The notes beneath the pieces are model-generated. The model was not told the origin of the DNA. It ran no database searches and was given only the letters and a program-made list of their open reading frames with translations. A DNA stretch of 63,685 nucleotides from Ligilactobacillus ruminis DSM 20403 = NBRC 102161 (GTDB taxonomy: Bacteria > Bacillota > Bacilli > Lactobacillales > Lactobacillaceae). The stretch lies in the NCBI RefSeq assembly GCF_900113455.1, contig NZ_FOPI01000012.1, forward strand, positions 1-63,685, given 5' to 3'. How positions within the stretch are numbered: the stretch's first letter is position 1; the number at the start of each line of letters is the position of its first letter. Shown here in pieces: positions 34,215 to 44,049 of the stretch. Both the position numbers and the translations under genes were made by a program.

Positions 34215-34865
34215 TTATGCGCGCTTCTTTTTGACTTCTCCCAGTCCGAAGAACGAAAGCAAAACTGTCAAGAATCCCAATTCTGCAACGGGCACGTTTT
34301 CTTCAGAGCCTAAGGCAGGATACGCTTTTTTATTGTCGCTTTGCAAAATTTGCTGCTGTGCTGAAACCAGTTCTTCAAGCTGCTTCGTGCTCAGCTTGCG
34401 ATTGGCTTGTGCTGCTGTTTACTTTGCTTCTTTGTCCTTTGAATCTGCCTGCCCTTTTTCGGAAACAAGCGTTTTATACTCCGAAAGCGTTTCCTCATAA
34501 GCTTTTTGTGCACTTTCAAGCTCGGCTTTTGCTGAAGAAATCTGGTTCGCTGATGCTTCGTTTCGTTTTTGATGATTATACTTTTCCTGAGCATCTTTTA
34601 CATCCGTAGCCGCTTGGTTCTTTTCTGATTCGGCTTTATTCAAATCAGCTTTATCGGCATCATTTTTAGCCTGCGTCTCATTAAAATCATGCTGTGCAGA
34701 GTTCAATGCTGCATTTGCTTTTTGGGTTTCTGATGCAGCTTGTTTTGACGGTCGTTTCGTTCTTTGCGGTCGTTTCGATCGTGTCAGCATTTGCAATCGA
34801 ATTGACTGTTCCCGTTCCGATAACTGCCGCTGCCAGCGCTGCAACGAATGCAATTGTTTTTTCAT
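34215..34865 (-). pseudogene. Broken cell-wall-anchored coiled-coil surface protein
   Basis: The start is intact (AGAGGTG, then ATG at 34865), but the signal peptide KKTIAFVAALAAAVIGTGT...ANA is read only in another frame, consistent with loss of one A in the A run after the ATG. A second shift near 34750 moves to the frame of a long Ala/Lys/Glu coiled coil (KQAASETQKANAALNSAQHD onward). A TAA at 34421-34419 then stops it. The same frame continues as TAAQANRKLSTKQLEELVSA to a YPALG motif, a hydrophobic helix and a KKKRA tail ending at 34215, which is a sortase-type sorting signal with an unusual motif. Two frame shifts and one nonsense codon argue for a true pseudogene. Confidence 0.8.
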
Positions 34866-34980
34866 GGCTAATCACCTCTTTTATCGAGTCGTCTATTTTT
34901 GACAGCGCTAGACAAGCTAAAAAATATCTTCTTGAAAAATTCAATCCAAATGCATATTCAAAAGATATTTTGCGCTAAAA

Positions 34981-35015
34981 AAGGGTGTTTTTCCTCATCA
35001 CCGTAAAACACCCTT
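34981..35015 (-). terminator. Terminator-like hairpin between pseudogene and MFS gene
   Basis: AAGGGTGTTTT (34981-34991) pairs perfectly with AAAACACCCTT (35005-35015) about 100 bp after the MFS stop. The A run beside it gives T on the minus strand. Confidence 0.75.
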
Positions 35016-35114
35016 CTGAAAAATACAATTTCCGCAGTCATTGCTGAAAACAAGTCAGCATTCTGGACTGCGCTCATTATCTCCTTACCAGTAAAAATTT
35101 CAATTCATCTGCTT

Positions 35115-36578
35115 CTAAGACGGCTTTTTTTCAGCTTTTTTGCATTTTATGTTCAGATAAAACGCAAGAACCAACAGCATCAAAGCAACCATCATAATAA
35201 TCTGAATCCCCGAATGCATGATTGCGCGCATCTGCGGCAGCAATTCCTGCGGCAAGTTTTTGGACGATTTCGCATCGCTCAATTTGTTCATCATCTCCAG
35301 CGTGATTTTTCCGCCGGATCGTTCGACTCCACGATTCAAGGCAACGTTCATCAGCACGCCGTAAATCGATGCCATCAGTGTTTGACCCAAAATTCTGATC
35401 AAAAAGCTGAATGACGTGGCAACCGCCATATCCTGCTTGGATGAGTCGTACTGAACCTTGATCTGCAAAACGTTGAAGATCAGACCGACCGAAAACCCGC
35501 CAAAAGCCGCAACGATGCACAGAAACACAAACGAAGCACTGGATTTTGCAACAAGCAGGCCGAATTCCGCAACGGCCAAGGATAAAATTCCGAGATTGAC
35601 CGCACCTGCAAAAGACCACCGCTCGCGAATCGAAGCCGAAAGCTGGGAACCGGCAAAATCAAAGACCGAGGCCGGAATCTGCGTCAGCCCGCCCATCAAA
35701 GCACTCATTCCAAGCAGTCCCTGTGCCCACAGCGGAATGTACGTGTTGAACGCAATCGAAGCCCCCCAGATGACCGCAAACAACGCAAAATCCAAAACCA
35801 AAAGTCGATCTTTGAAAATATGCAGCGGCATAACGGGATCGCTTGCTTTCTTTTCTGCTTGCACCAAACAAAAGCACAGAATGATTCCTGAAACAATCAG
35901 TCCGATGACAAGCGTTTCCGATTCGTTTCCGATAACCTGAATGCCCATCAAAATGCAGGTCAGACCGCTGACCAACAGAAAAGACCCCAGCCAGTCGACT
36001 TTCTTGTCGACAGATTCAATCTTTTCCTTATACGAAAAATGAATAATCACGATAATCAGCAGCCCGATTGGAACGTTGATATAAAATATCCAGTGCCAGC
36101 TGAACGAATCGACGATCAATCCGCCGACAAGCGGGCCCGTAATCGAAGCCGCACCGTAGACTGCCGAAACGAACCCGAGGATAATCGAGCGCGTATGCAG
36201 ATTTTCATAAACGTTCCCGAAAATAATGTACGGAATCGCCCCGAGACCGCCAGCACCAATTCCCATGAGCATCCGAGCACAGACAAAAAACAAAATATCA
36301 GGCGAAAGTCCCTCGAGTGCTGAACCAGCTATAAACAAAACCACCGCCAGTTCAAAAGCCTTTTTGTTGCCCATGCGCTCGCCGAATTTGCTCCAAAGCA
36401 GCGTAAACACGGACATGCCGAGCAAGAAAACGGAAACGATCAGACCCATGCAGGAAATCCCGTGCAAATCGGCGATAATGGCCGGCAGTGCCGTATTTAT
36501 AATCGTCGCATCAAGTCCTGACATCACATTGGCCAAAAGAAGGCCAATCGTCATTACGTGAATCTGTTTGCGCGTCAA
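35115..36578 (-). CDS. MFS drug/solute exporter, DHA2 (14-TM, EmrB/QacA) family
   Basis: A protein of 487 residues with about 14 membrane helices. DHA2 marks are LDATIINTALPAI in helix 1 and the motif-C type GPLVGGLIVDSFSWHWIFYINVP in helix 5. It probably exports hydrophobic or cationic compounds by proton antiport; the substrate is unknown. The start is TTG at 36578 with GGGAGG at 9 nt. It lies 19 bp after a 64-residue membrane protein and the two are likely one operon. Confidence 0.88.
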   Translation of the reverse strand: MTRKQIHVMTIGLLLANVMSGLDATIINTALPAIIADLHGISCMGLIVSVFLLGMSVFTLLWSKFGERMGNKKAFELAVVLFIAGSALEGLSPDILFFVCARMLMGIGAGGLGAIPYIIFGNVYENLHTRSIILGFVSAVYGAASITGPLVGGLIVDSFSWHWIFYINVPIGLLIIVIIHFSYKEKIESVDKKVDWLGSFLLVSGLTCILMGIQVIGNESETLVIGLIVSGIILCFCLVQAEKKASDPVMPLHIFKDRLLVLDFALFAVIWGASIAFNTYIPLWAQGLLGMSALMGGLTQIPASVFDFAGSQLSASIRERWSFAGAVNLGILSLAVAEFGLLVAKSSASFVFLCIVAAFGGFSVGLIFNVLQIKVQYDSSKQDMAVATSFSFLIRILGQTLMASIYGVLMNVALNRGVERSGGKITLEMMNKLSDAKSSKNLPQELLPQMRAIMHSGIQIIMMVALMLLVLAFYLNIKCKKAEKKPS

Positions 36579-36597
36579 TCAAACTGCCTCCCTTTGG

Positions 36598-36792
36598 TTA
36601 ACGCCGATGATTTGCGCGCCAGATTATCCAAAGTTTGAATAAGACGACGCAAACGACATAATAAAGCACTCCGAGCAAAAGCAGCGTAATTGAAAAGCCC
36701 TTTCCCGATGCGACCGACATGATTGCAAGCGTAATCAAAAGCGCAACCAGCGCAACAACATGAACGATAATCTCAAATTTGGTAAACTTCAT
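36598..36792 (-). CDS. Small two-helix membrane protein
   Basis: A protein of 64 residues with two hydrophobic helices (about 9-29 and 34-56) and a basic tail WIIWRANHRR. The ATG follows GAAAGGAC. It directly precedes the MFS exporter and may assist or be co-regulated with it. No family is recognised. Confidence 0.7.
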   Translation of the reverse strand: MKFTKFEIIVHVVALVALLITLAIMSVASGKGFSITLLLLGVLYYVVCVVLFKLWIIWRANHRR

Positions 36793-36845
36793 TTATGAAT
36801 AGTCCTTTCGAAAAAAATCAAACAAGAAATATTATAAACTATTTT

Positions 36846-36854
36846 TGTTATAAT
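36846..36854 (+). promoter_or_regulatory. Extended -10 promoter element of pcp
   Basis: TGT followed by TATAAT (36849-36854) lies 32 bp before the GTG start. It overlaps the in-frame upstream ATG, which argues against that start. Confidence 0.6.
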
Positions 36855-36886
36855 TGAAGAAAGATATCAAAAAAGGGGGAAATCCT

Positions 36887-37498
36887 GTGAAAAATATTTT
36901 GATAACCGGTTTTGAGCCGTTCGGAGGCGAAAAAATCAACCCTTCGTATGAAGCTTTAAAACTTTTGCCTGAAACAATCTCCACTGCCAAGATAAATATT
37001 CTCTGCCTGCCTGTCGTTTTTGGAAAAAACGGTGTGCTGCTTGAACAAAGCATCGATGAACTTGATCCGGACATCATCATCTGCGTCGGTCAGGCCGGCG
37101 GAAGAAGCGGCCTGACGTTTGAAAAAATTGCCATCAACTGCCAAAATGCTTCCGTCCCTGACAATGACGGAAATCAGCCGCATGACGAACCCGTCATCGA
37201 ACAAGGACCAGCTGCCTATTTTGCGACGCTTCCGCTTTCTCAAATGATTGCCGCTTGTAAAAAAGCCGGCTTCAAAGCCGAATTTTCATACCATGCCGGA
37301 ACCTACGTCTGCAACGATACGATGTACCGACTGCTCCATCTTTTAGCCTCCGGTGCTTCAAAAGCGCGTGGTGGTTTTATTCATGTTCCTTTCGTGCCGG
37401 AACAGGTTCATGACAAAAAAACAAGTTCGCAGTCGCTTGAAGAAACGGCCAAGTGCCTGGAATGCGCAATCAAAGCAGCAATTGACGCAACGAATTAA
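36887..37498 (+). CDS. pcp: Pyrrolidone-carboxylate peptidase (C15)
   Basis: About 203 residues. The family start NILITGFEPFGGEKINPSYEA, the Glu-containing region CVGQAGGRSGLTFEKIA, the catalytic Cys in YHAGTYVCNDTMY and the His in FIHVPFVPEQ are all present. It removes N-terminal pyroglutamate from peptides. The GTG at 36887 follows AAAGGGGGAAA; a longer ATG reading from 36854 begins in the promoter. It converges on dnaB with the composite repeat E between them. Confidence 0.92.
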   Translation: MKNILITGFEPFGGEKINPSYEALKLLPETISTAKINILCLPVVFGKNGVLLEQSIDELDPDIIICVGQAGGRSGLTFEKIAINCQNASVPDNDGNQPHDEPVIEQGPAAYFATLPLSQMIAACKKAGFKAEFSYHAGTYVCNDTMYRLLHLLASGASKARGGFIHVPFVPEQVHDKKTSSQSLEETAKCLECAIKAAIDATN

Positions 37499-37499
37499 A

Positions 37500-37746
37500 C
37501 TTGAACTTTCAGATTGGGACTCTTTCTTATGATTGCTTTTTTGTCAAATGCAGTGCTGCGCAGCACCGGCTCAATCATCAATTCCAGTCCTCGGTTACGG
37601 GCAAGCATCCGACTGTCCGTTTTGATACCTGGAAAGGAAACCGACTCCTTTTGATTATTCCTGCATACGAAAAAGCCCGGATGATTCGCAAACGAATTTC
37701 GAATCATCCGGGCTTTTAGTTTGAAGCATATTTTTCAAGCCTTTTT
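37500..37746 (-). repeat. Composite intergenic repeat, copy E, between pcp and dnaB
   Basis: Read leftward from dnaB it has AGGCTTGAAAAATATGCTTC, a long palindrome with GCCCGGATGATTCG arms, CGTATGCA, GGAGTCGGTTTCC, GCCCGTAACCGAGGACTGG, GGTGCTGCGCAGCAC and TGCATTTGACAAAAAAG. The palindrome should stop dnaB transcripts. The blocks recur near 20560-20760 and 44050-44210. Confidence 0.75.
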
Positions 37747-37751
37747 TGCAA

Positions 37752-39158
37752 TCAAATCGGACCGGGATTTTCTCTGGTCTCGATTGACGTAAATTTATTG
37801 AACGCCTTGAGAAAAACCAAATGAACCGTTCCGCGCGCACCGGCACGGTTTTTTTCGATGATGAGCTCAACTTCGCCGGCGTCGTTTTCATTTTGTTGAC
37901 CTGATTTTACATCACCTGAGTCTTCTTCGCCTTCTTCGCGCTCATAGTAATCATCACGATAAAGAAACGCCACGATGTCGGCATCCTGTTCGATTGACCC
38001 GGATTCACGAATATCGGACAGAACAGGACGCTTGTCCTGACGCTGTTCAACGCCACGAGAAAGCTGCGACAATGCAATGACCGGAACGGAAAGCTCTTTT
38101 GAAAGTTTCTTGAGCTGTCTGGAAATTTCTGAAACTTCCTGTTGGCGACTTTCTTTATTGGAGCCTTCAATCAACTGAAGATAATCGATGACGATCAGGC
38201 CAAGCCCACCGGTTTCCTTATCAAGTCGACGACATTTGGCACGAATTTCAGCCATTTTGATTCCCGGCGTGTCATCGATATAAAGCTTTGTTCTGGCCAG
38301 CGCATCAGTTGCAGCGTAAAGTTTATGCCAGTCGTCATCATTAAGATTTCCATCGCGGAGATTATCCGCCTTAATGGGTCCTCTTGCGCAAAGCATACGA
38401 TTGACAAGAGATTCTGCGCTCATTTCAAGCGAGAAGATTGCAACCGGCACGTCCGAGTCGATAGCAACGTTTTCGGCAACGTTCAAAACAAATGCCGTTT
38501 TTCCGACGGCAGGACGCGCTGCCAAAATAATCAAGTTGTCAGGCTGAAGCCCCGAAATCATTTTATCGAGTTTGTCGTAACCAGTTGAAAGCCCGGTAAT
38601 ATCGCTTTTATTATTCGATAAATCATACAAATGATTGTAAACTTCGTCGACGACTTCTCGAATCGGCTTGAAGCCTGCTTTATTGCGTCTCTCAGAAACG
38701 TCCATAATCTGACGTTCCGCTTCATCAAGGATATTTTCAACGTCGTCATCCTGTTTTTGTGCCAGGGCAATGATGTCCGTCGAGGTTCTGATCAGCTGCC
38801 TCAAGCGCGATTTTGCAGACACGATTTTGGCATAATAAGCCGCATTTCTGGCAGAAGGAACCGAGTTGGCCAATTCCGCCAAGTAAGCAACGCCGCCGGC
38901 ATCATCCAACTGATTTTTAGTCTCCAGAGAAGATTTCATAGTCAAGACATCAATCGGCTGATCGGCATCGTTCAGTTCAATCATCGACTGAAACAAAATC
39001 TGATGCTGACGACTGTAAAAATCGTCAGGCTCAACTTGTTCCATGACATCGGCCAAGGCTTCAGGATTCAGGAAAATCGCACCCAGAATCGCTTTTTCGG
39101 CACTAATATCCTGGGGCGGCATGTTGCCGGCTAAAAGATCGTTATCCAAACTGTTCAT
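37752..39158 (-). CDS. dnaB: Replicative DNA helicase DnaB (DnaC in Bacillus naming)
   Basis: A protein of 468 residues: N-terminal hairpin domain (about 10-120), linker, and RecA-like domain with Walker A in ARPAVGKTAF and Walker B in LIVIDYLQLI. The conserved SQLSRGVEQRQDKRP block follows. It is the hexameric 5'-3' helicase at the fork. It follows rplI by 24 bp and completes the gdpP-rplI-dnaB operon seen across Firmicutes. Confidence 0.97.
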   Translation of the reverse strand: MNSLDNDLLAGNMPPQDISAEKAILGAIFLNPEALADVMEQVEPDDFYSRQHQILFQSMIELNDADQPIDVLTMKSSLETKNQLDDAGGVAYLAELANSVPSARNAAYYAKIVSAKSRLRQLIRTSTDIIALAQKQDDDVENILDEAERQIMDVSERRNKAGFKPIREVVDEVYNHLYDLSNNKSDITGLSTGYDKLDKMISGLQPDNLIILAARPAVGKTAFVLNVAENVAIDSDVPVAIFSLEMSAESLVNRMLCARGPIKADNLRDGNLNDDDWHKLYAATDALARTKLYIDDTPGIKMAEIRAKCRRLDKETGGLGLIVIDYLQLIEGSNKESRQQEVSEISRQLKKLSKELSVPVIALSQLSRGVEQRQDKRPVLSDIRESGSIEQDADIVAFLYRDDYYEREEGEEDSGDVKSGQQNENDAGEVELIIEKNRAGARGTVHLVFLKAFNKFTSIETRENPGPI

Positions 39159-39182
39159 CCTTTCCGAAAACTTGAATCGCGG

Positions 39183-39632
39183 CTATTTTTCCGAAATATG
39201 AACGCGAATTTTAGCCGTTACGTCATTGTGAAGCTTAACCGGAACGTTGACATACCCCATTGAGCGAATCGGAGCGGCAAGTTCCATCTTGCGCTTGTCG
39301 ATTTTCAAACCGAATTGCTGTTGAATCGCTTGCGAAATTTGTTTTGACGTGATTGATCCGAACAAACGGCCGTCGCTTCCGGCTTTGGCTTTCAGCTCAA
39401 CGACATAATCGCCCGATTCGAGTTTTTCTTTTAATTCTTTTGCTTCCGCCAAAAGTTCGGCTTCCTTCTTTGCCTCAGCACGTTTTTGACCTTTGAGTTC
39501 GCTCATCGCCTGAGCATTGGCACGCTTGGCCTTGCCTTCCTTGATCAGGAAATTGGCATACCCATCGGCCATTTCCTTAACTTCACCACGTTTTCCCTTT
39601 CCTCTGACATCTTGTGTAAAAATAACTTTCAT
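39183..39632 (-). CDS. rplI: 50S ribosomal protein bL9
   Basis: A protein of 149 residues with the bL9 start [30 protein letters not shown], a long connecting helix rich in Lys/Glu/Ala and the C-terminal rRNA-binding domain. It binds 23S rRNA near the L1 stalk. It sits 15 bp after gdpP. Confidence 0.97.
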   Translation of the reverse strand: MKVIFTQDVRGKGKRGEVKEMADGYANFLIKEGKAKRANAQAMSELKGQKRAEAKKEAELLAEAKELKEKLESGDYVVELKAKAGSDGRLFGSITSKQISQAIQQQFGLKIDKRKMELAAPIRSMGYVNVPVKLHNDVTAKIRVHISEK

Positions 39633-39647
39633 TCCAGTTCCTCCGTT

Positions 39648-41663
39648 CTATTCTTGATTTTCACGCGCGTTTTTAATAATCGTCAGCAGTTCTTCGTGAA
39701 CGTCCGCAATCGTTTTACCGCTGATCTGAGTTGCGGCATTTGACAAATGTCCGCCGCCGCCCATCTGTTCCATGACGACCTGGACGTTGAATTCGCCGTT
39801 GCTTCGTGCCGAAATACCGATTAGATTCTCTTTTCTGAACGTGATCACGTATGAAGCTTCGACCCCTGAAACGCCAAGCAAAGAATCCGCAACCTGAGCC
39901 GCAATGACCGGATCGTATATTCTGCCGTCTTCACCGCAGCAAATCGCATTGCCTTGTTCGTCAAATTCAGTGCGTTCAATCAAATGACTTCGCTGCATAT
40001 AGCTTGCAACGCTTTCTTTCATAAAGTGACGCGCCATCCCGAGGTCAGCTCCGACCGAGCGCAGATAGCTTGCGGCATCAAACGTTCTCGTGCCGGTTCG
40101 AATCGAAAACGACTTGGTATCAATGATGATGCCGGTCAGCATGGCAGTAGCTTCGATCTTGTTGATTGGCTCGCTGTCTCGTCCTTGATATTCAAACATT
40201 TCCGTAATAAGTTCGCAGGTCGAACTTGCATATGGTTCGATATAAACCAAAATCGGATTATCGGGAAATTCCTCTCCGCGACGGTGGTGATCCATCACCA
40301 TGACACGATTTTGCATCTTCTCATATAATTCGGGCGAAATCGAAATCGATGGTTTTGAATGGTCGCACATGATGAGCAAGCTGTTCTTTTGAACTTTTTC
40401 CAACGCATCTTTCGGTGAAATGATCGAACCCTTGATTGCAGGATACTGGTCCAGAGCTTTAAGCAGCCGCAGCACGTCGGAATGCAGATTGTCCTTGTCC
40501 AAGACGATCCAGCATTTTTTGCCGTTCATGGTCGCAATCCGTCTCAACCCAAGACAAGCACCCATGGCGTCCATATCAGGGTAAGCATGGCCCATCACAA
40601 AAATATCATCAGACTGCATCATCAGTTCGTTTAGCGCCTGGGAAATCATCCGTGCACGGACACGCGTCCGCTTTTCCATCGGATTGGTCTTGCCGCCGTA
40701 AAAACGTGCCTGACCGGCAATTTCTCTGACAACCGCCTGATCTCCGCCGCGTCCCAAAGCCAAATCGAGATTGTTTTGCGAAAGTCGCGAAAGTTCCGCT
40801 AAATCATCTCCGCCGTAAGCAATTCCGACGCTAAGCGTCAGCGGTGAGTTTCGCTTCGACGTGCGTTCGCGAATCACGTCCAAAATCTTGAACTTTTCTT
40901 CTTCAAGCTTCTTGAGCGCTCCGGTATAGGCCAAAATAAAGAAATGATCGTCATCGACTCGTTTCAAAAAGATTTCGAATTCTCGTGCCCAATCGGACAA
41001 AGTATTCGTAATGAAGTTGTCAAGATTTGACAAATCCTTGTCATTCATGACTTTGGTCACTTCGTCATAGTTGTCCAAGAACAGCTGTCCCAAAACGATT
41101 CGCGAATTTTCATACTGTTCTTTGATGGCCGCATAGTATGAAACGTCCATCAAAAAAACGGCATTGATGTCTTTTTGAACAATGAACGAATACGACTTTC
41201 CGTGAAGCTTGACCTCTGTTGCCTTCTTTTCGTCGCGATGGTTTTTGAGCTGATCTGCCAGCTCCTCATCAACTTCGCTCAGACTCTTTCCCAAAATGTC
41301 TTTGCGCGAAAAATACCGCTGCATATAAGGATTGTACCATTCGATGCGTTCATGATCATCATAAAACAAAATCCCGATCGGCATTTTGATCAACGCCTCC
41401 TGCTCACCGCGCTTGATGCGATAAGACAGATCAGAGATATATTCGGACGTATCGGAAGCAATCTGTTTCAAGCCGTCATAAGCAACAACAAGAGTTATGA
41501 TGCTTAAAACAAGAATAATCAATCCGAGCACTGCATTTAGCATGAAGGAAAATGCAATGCACAAAACAACAGCCCCAAAAAGAATCAGGGTCAGCTTTCT
41601 CAACCGCCCATTCTTCAAGAACTCAGGAATCTGATTAGATTTGTTTTCAGGTTCTTTTTGCAT
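39648..41663 (-). CDS. gdpP: Cyclic-di-AMP phosphodiesterase GdpP
   Basis: About 671 residues: two membrane helices (about 25-65), a PAS domain, a degenerate GGDEF domain (DDHFFILAYTG in place of GGDEF), then DHH and DHHA1 domains with GHAYPDMDAMGACLG, VMDHHRR and GGGGHLSNAAT. It cleaves c-di-AMP to pApA and so affects osmolyte balance and cell-wall stress. The ATG at 41663 (MQKEPENKSNQIPEF) follows GGGG at 8 nt; a longer reading from 41723 adds 20 residues without support. It is first in the operon with rplI and dnaB. Confidence 0.93.
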   Translation of the reverse strand: MQKEPENKSNQIPEFLKNGRLRKLTLILFGAVVLCIAFSFMLNAVLGLIILVLSIITLVVAYDGLKQIASDTSEYISDLSYRIKRGEQEALIKMPIGILFYDDHERIEWYNPYMQRYFSRKDILGKSLSEVDEELADQLKNHRDEKKATEVKLHGKSYSFIVQKDINAVFLMDVSYYAAIKEQYENSRIVLGQLFLDNYDEVTKVMNDKDLSNLDNFITNTLSDWAREFEIFLKRVDDDHFFILAYTGALKKLEEEKFKILDVIRERTSKRNSPLTLSVGIAYGGDDLAELSRLSQNNLDLALGRGGDQAVVREIAGQARFYGGKTNPMEKRTRVRARMISQALNELMMQSDDIFVMGHAYPDMDAMGACLGLRRIATMNGKKCWIVLDKDNLHSDVLRLLKALDQYPAIKGSIISPKDALEKVQKNSLLIMCDHSKPSISISPELYEKMQNRVMVMDHHRRGEEFPDNPILVYIEPYASSTCELITEMFEYQGRDSEPINKIEATAMLTGIIIDTKSFSIRTGTRTFDAASYLRSVGADLGMARHFMKESVASYMQRSHLIERTEFDEQGNAICCGEDGRIYDPVIAAQVADSLLGVSGVEASYVITFRKENLIGISARSNGEFNVQVVMEQMGGGGHLSNAATQISGKTIADVHEELLTIIKNARENQE

Positions 41664-41749
41664 AAAATCAGCCCCAAAATTTTCTCTCTTACAATTAACT
41701 GCTCTACCGTACAATTTTACCACATGCGGTTATCATTAAGCACAAAAAA

Positions 41750-41845
41750 AGGAGAGGCTTTGAAAAAACGATGCCTCAAATTAAAAAACCGGATGATTTG
41801 CCATCAATTGCAAATCTGATCCGGTTTTTTCGTATGCATGACAAT
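41750..41845 (+). repeat. Double-hairpin gene-end repeat, copy F
   Basis: On the plus strand GAGAGGCTTTGAAAAAACGATGCCTC is followed by AAATTAAAAAACCGGATGATTTGCC, the palindrome and CGTATGCATGAC. Here it lies downstream of pnuC but in the opposite orientation to the copies after other genes. The palindrome works on both strands. Confidence 0.75.
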
Positions 41846-41911
41846 CGCCGTCCAGCCAAGTCCTGATTTGTGCGTAAAATATTTTTTCCCAGTCTCAGAC
41901 TCTCAAAACAA

Positions 41912-42673
41912 TTATTCGTTCGTACTTTTAAACCAGCCGTGCTTGCTGAAGAATGCATACATATCGTTTAAGAAGAAGATGGAATAACTGAAAATCAAAG
42001 CAAAATTTCCGTCGCCTTGAAGCATCGTCTGAGTCCAAAGAGCAATCGTAAAAACGGATGAAATCGTCCAAACGTAATACTGCTCACGCTTGCGATTGAG
42101 TTCAAGCAAAGAACCCGTAATCGCCATTGCCAGATTCAAACTGTCCAAAAAAACGCGCGGATCGCTTGTCATGCTGAAAATAAAGTAGATTACGGCCCAT
42201 GCAGCCCCAAAGAAAATCAAGTATTTGAGCCATTCGACCCAGCTTTCAAACTTTTCTGCCTGGATGTCGTTGTTCCATTTAGGATCAAGGATGCAAAACA
42301 GATCAAGAAACAACAGGTAGCCGATTTGTTCCCAAGCAGTTGCGAAATTTCCGGCCATGAATCCGGTGGTTGCGATGCAGATCGCAGAAATTGCGCCTGC
42401 CCAGCCCTGAATCCCCGAACGGTTGGAAATCCCGATGACGCAGGCAACGGACAGATTGCCGCCAATGAATGCGATAATTGACTGCAGCGGTGCTTGAGAA
42501 ATCGACTGAACGAGCGAAATCACCTGCAAAACGAAGTTGAACGTCAATAAAGCGTAACTAAACGTCCCCCATCCTTTGCACTGATTAAGCAGCCATGAAA
42601 AATAACCTTTGCGAAAAACATTATGCGAATACTCCGACAAATGCATCAAAACGTCTTTGTAGCGATCAAACAT
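41912..42673 (-). CDS. pnuC: PnuC-family nicotinamide mononucleotide/riboside transporter
   Basis: About 253 residues with seven membrane helices. The family segments SNRSGIQGWAGAISA and LLELNRKREQYYVWTI are present. It imports an NAD precursor by facilitated diffusion driven by intracellular phosphorylation. The ATG at 42673 (MFDRYKDVLM) follows GGGAGG at 9 nt; the reading from 42700 starts upstream of that site. It is monocistronic, and no NAD riboswitch is seen upstream. Confidence 0.87.
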   Translation of the reverse strand: MFDRYKDVLMHLSEYSHNVFRKGYFSWLLNQCKGWGTFSYALLTFNFVLQVISLVQSISQAPLQSIIAFIGGNLSVACVIGISNRSGIQGWAGAISAICIATTGFMAGNFATAWEQIGYLLFLDLFCILDPKWNNDIQAEKFESWVEWLKYLIFFGAAWAVIYFIFSMTSDPRVFLDSLNLAMAITGSLLELNRKREQYYVWTISSVFTIALWTQTMLQGDGNFALIFSYSIFFLNDMYAFFSKHGWFKSTNE

Positions 42674-42882
42674 CTCTAAATTCCTCCCTGTATAAAACAT
42701 AATTTATTATAGGGCCTTCACAACCTTATTTCAAGGAAAAATTCAAGATGAGGTATCAACAATAATTTGTACCTACTATATATTGTGTTTATATATCAAT
42801 CAGACATTTGTTCCTCCGTTTTCGACAACACTGAAAATTCGCACAATTTTACTTTTTCTTGAAATATTACAAATACGTTACA

Positions 42883-42891
42883 TGTTATAAT
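42883..42891 (+). promoter_or_regulatory. Extended -10 promoter element of the DUF1002 gene
   Basis: TGT followed by TATAAT (42886-42891) lies 45 bp before the start. The nearby TTGAAA is 21 bp away and too far for a normal -35 box. Confidence 0.6.
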
Positions 42892-42936
42892 TTACTTGGT
42901 TGTGGAATTGAAAAATTTCAGAAAAGAGGATAAAAA

Positions 42937-43938
42937 ATGAAATTTAACTTCAAGAAAGCCGCTGCCCTTTTTTTGGCAGCTTTGACTTTGAGCGGAGTTT
43001 CAGCAGGCGCAAGCACTGTATTTGCTGACGGAACAGATGATTCCTCAAGCTCCGGCTCAACGCATACCCTGAACTCGTCCTACGTCGTTTACGGTGCTGG
43101 TACAAGCTCAGAAGTTCGTTCCAGACTCGATGACGTTTTCCAGTCTGATTCTTCATTCAAGAAGCTGACCGCCACGGCAGCCGATTATTCCAAATACATC
43201 AGTCAGCAGGACAGCACGACGGATGCCGCAATGATCAGTTCGGTCGCAATCGCTCCCGGCGATCCCGGTTCAGGCGTCAAGGTCAACATCAAAAACTATG
43301 ACGGTGAAAACAATATCACCAAGGTCACTTCACAACAATACGCAATGGTCGCACAAATGGCCGGCGTCACGGACGTCAGCATCGTTGTCACCGCAAACCG
43401 CCCCGTTTCAGGCGAATCGGCCTTGACGGGCGTTTACAAAGCCCTCGCAACCGACGGCGTTTCACTCAATACGAAAAACACTTCCACGGCCAACCAAATG
43501 CTTGAAGCAACGCAACCAGCAATTGACGCCAACAAAGACGATAAAACCTACCCGGGCAAACTAATGGCGGCAATCGGCGACGTTTCAAAGCAGTTGGCGG
43601 AAATGAAACAAGACAACAAAAATCTTGCAACCAAGCAAGATATTCAGGATATGCTGAACAAAGCGCTTGAAAAGCGCGGCATCGAAGACAAGACTTCTTC
43701 AACCAACGTTACGCAGATTACGAATGCTTTGTTCAACTTCCAAAATTCGCCGATTTCTTCCAGCAAAAACTACGTCAAAAACGTTGACAACACAATCAAC
43801 AACGTTAAGAACTCGGCCGGAAACCTGATGAACAAAGCAAAGAATTGGGCAAACAGCCAGTCAGGAAAAAAGACGATTTCAGAAGCCAAGAGTCTTTGGC
43901 AAAAATTCGTCGACTGGATCAAAGGTCTGTTCAGCTGA
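42937..43938 (+). CDS. Exported DUF1002 domain protein
   Basis: A protein of 333 residues with a Sec signal peptide (about 1-31, cleavage after VFADG or nearby) followed by a DUF1002 domain. The domain has YVVYGAGTSSEVRSRL, MISSVAIAPGDPGSGVKVNI and VTDVSIVVTANRPVSGESALTG. The C-terminal third is a helical Asn/Lys-rich tail ending KFVDWIKGLFS. DUF1002 proteins (YpuA-like) are exported and of unknown role. RBS AAGAGGA precedes the ATG. It lies between pnuC and the rpsR region and reads toward oriC. Confidence 0.85.
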   Translation: MKFNFKKAAALFLAALTLSGVSAGASTVFADGTDDSSSSGSTHTLNSSYVVYGAGTSSEVRSRLDDVFQSDSSFKKLTATAADYSKYISQQDSTTDAAMISSVAIAPGDPGSGVKVNIKNYDGENNITKVTSQQYAMVAQMAGVTDVSIVVTANRPVSGESALTGVYKALATDGVSLNTKNTSTANQMLEATQPAIDANKDDKTYPGKLMAAIGDVSKQLAEMKQDNKNLATKQDIQDMLNKALEKRGIEDKTSSTNVTQITNALFNFQNSPISSSKNYVKNVDNTINNVKNSAGNLMNKAKNWANSQSGKKTISEAKSLWQKFVDWIKGLFS

Positions 43939-43992
43939 TCGGTTTCCGATTAAATAATTACGTTAGGATTTGTAAAATCTTGAATTAAATGA

Positions 43993-44036
43993 ATGCCGGA
44001 CAAGTCGGTCGAATTGCGACTGATTTTGTCCGGCAT
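43993..44036 (+). terminator. Rho-independent terminator of the DUF1002 gene
   Basis: ATGCCGGACAA pairs perfectly with TTGTCCGGCAT. The loop holds a second GTCG/CGAC stem, and five T follow. Confidence 0.85.
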
Positions 44037-44049
44037 TTTTCTTATGAGT

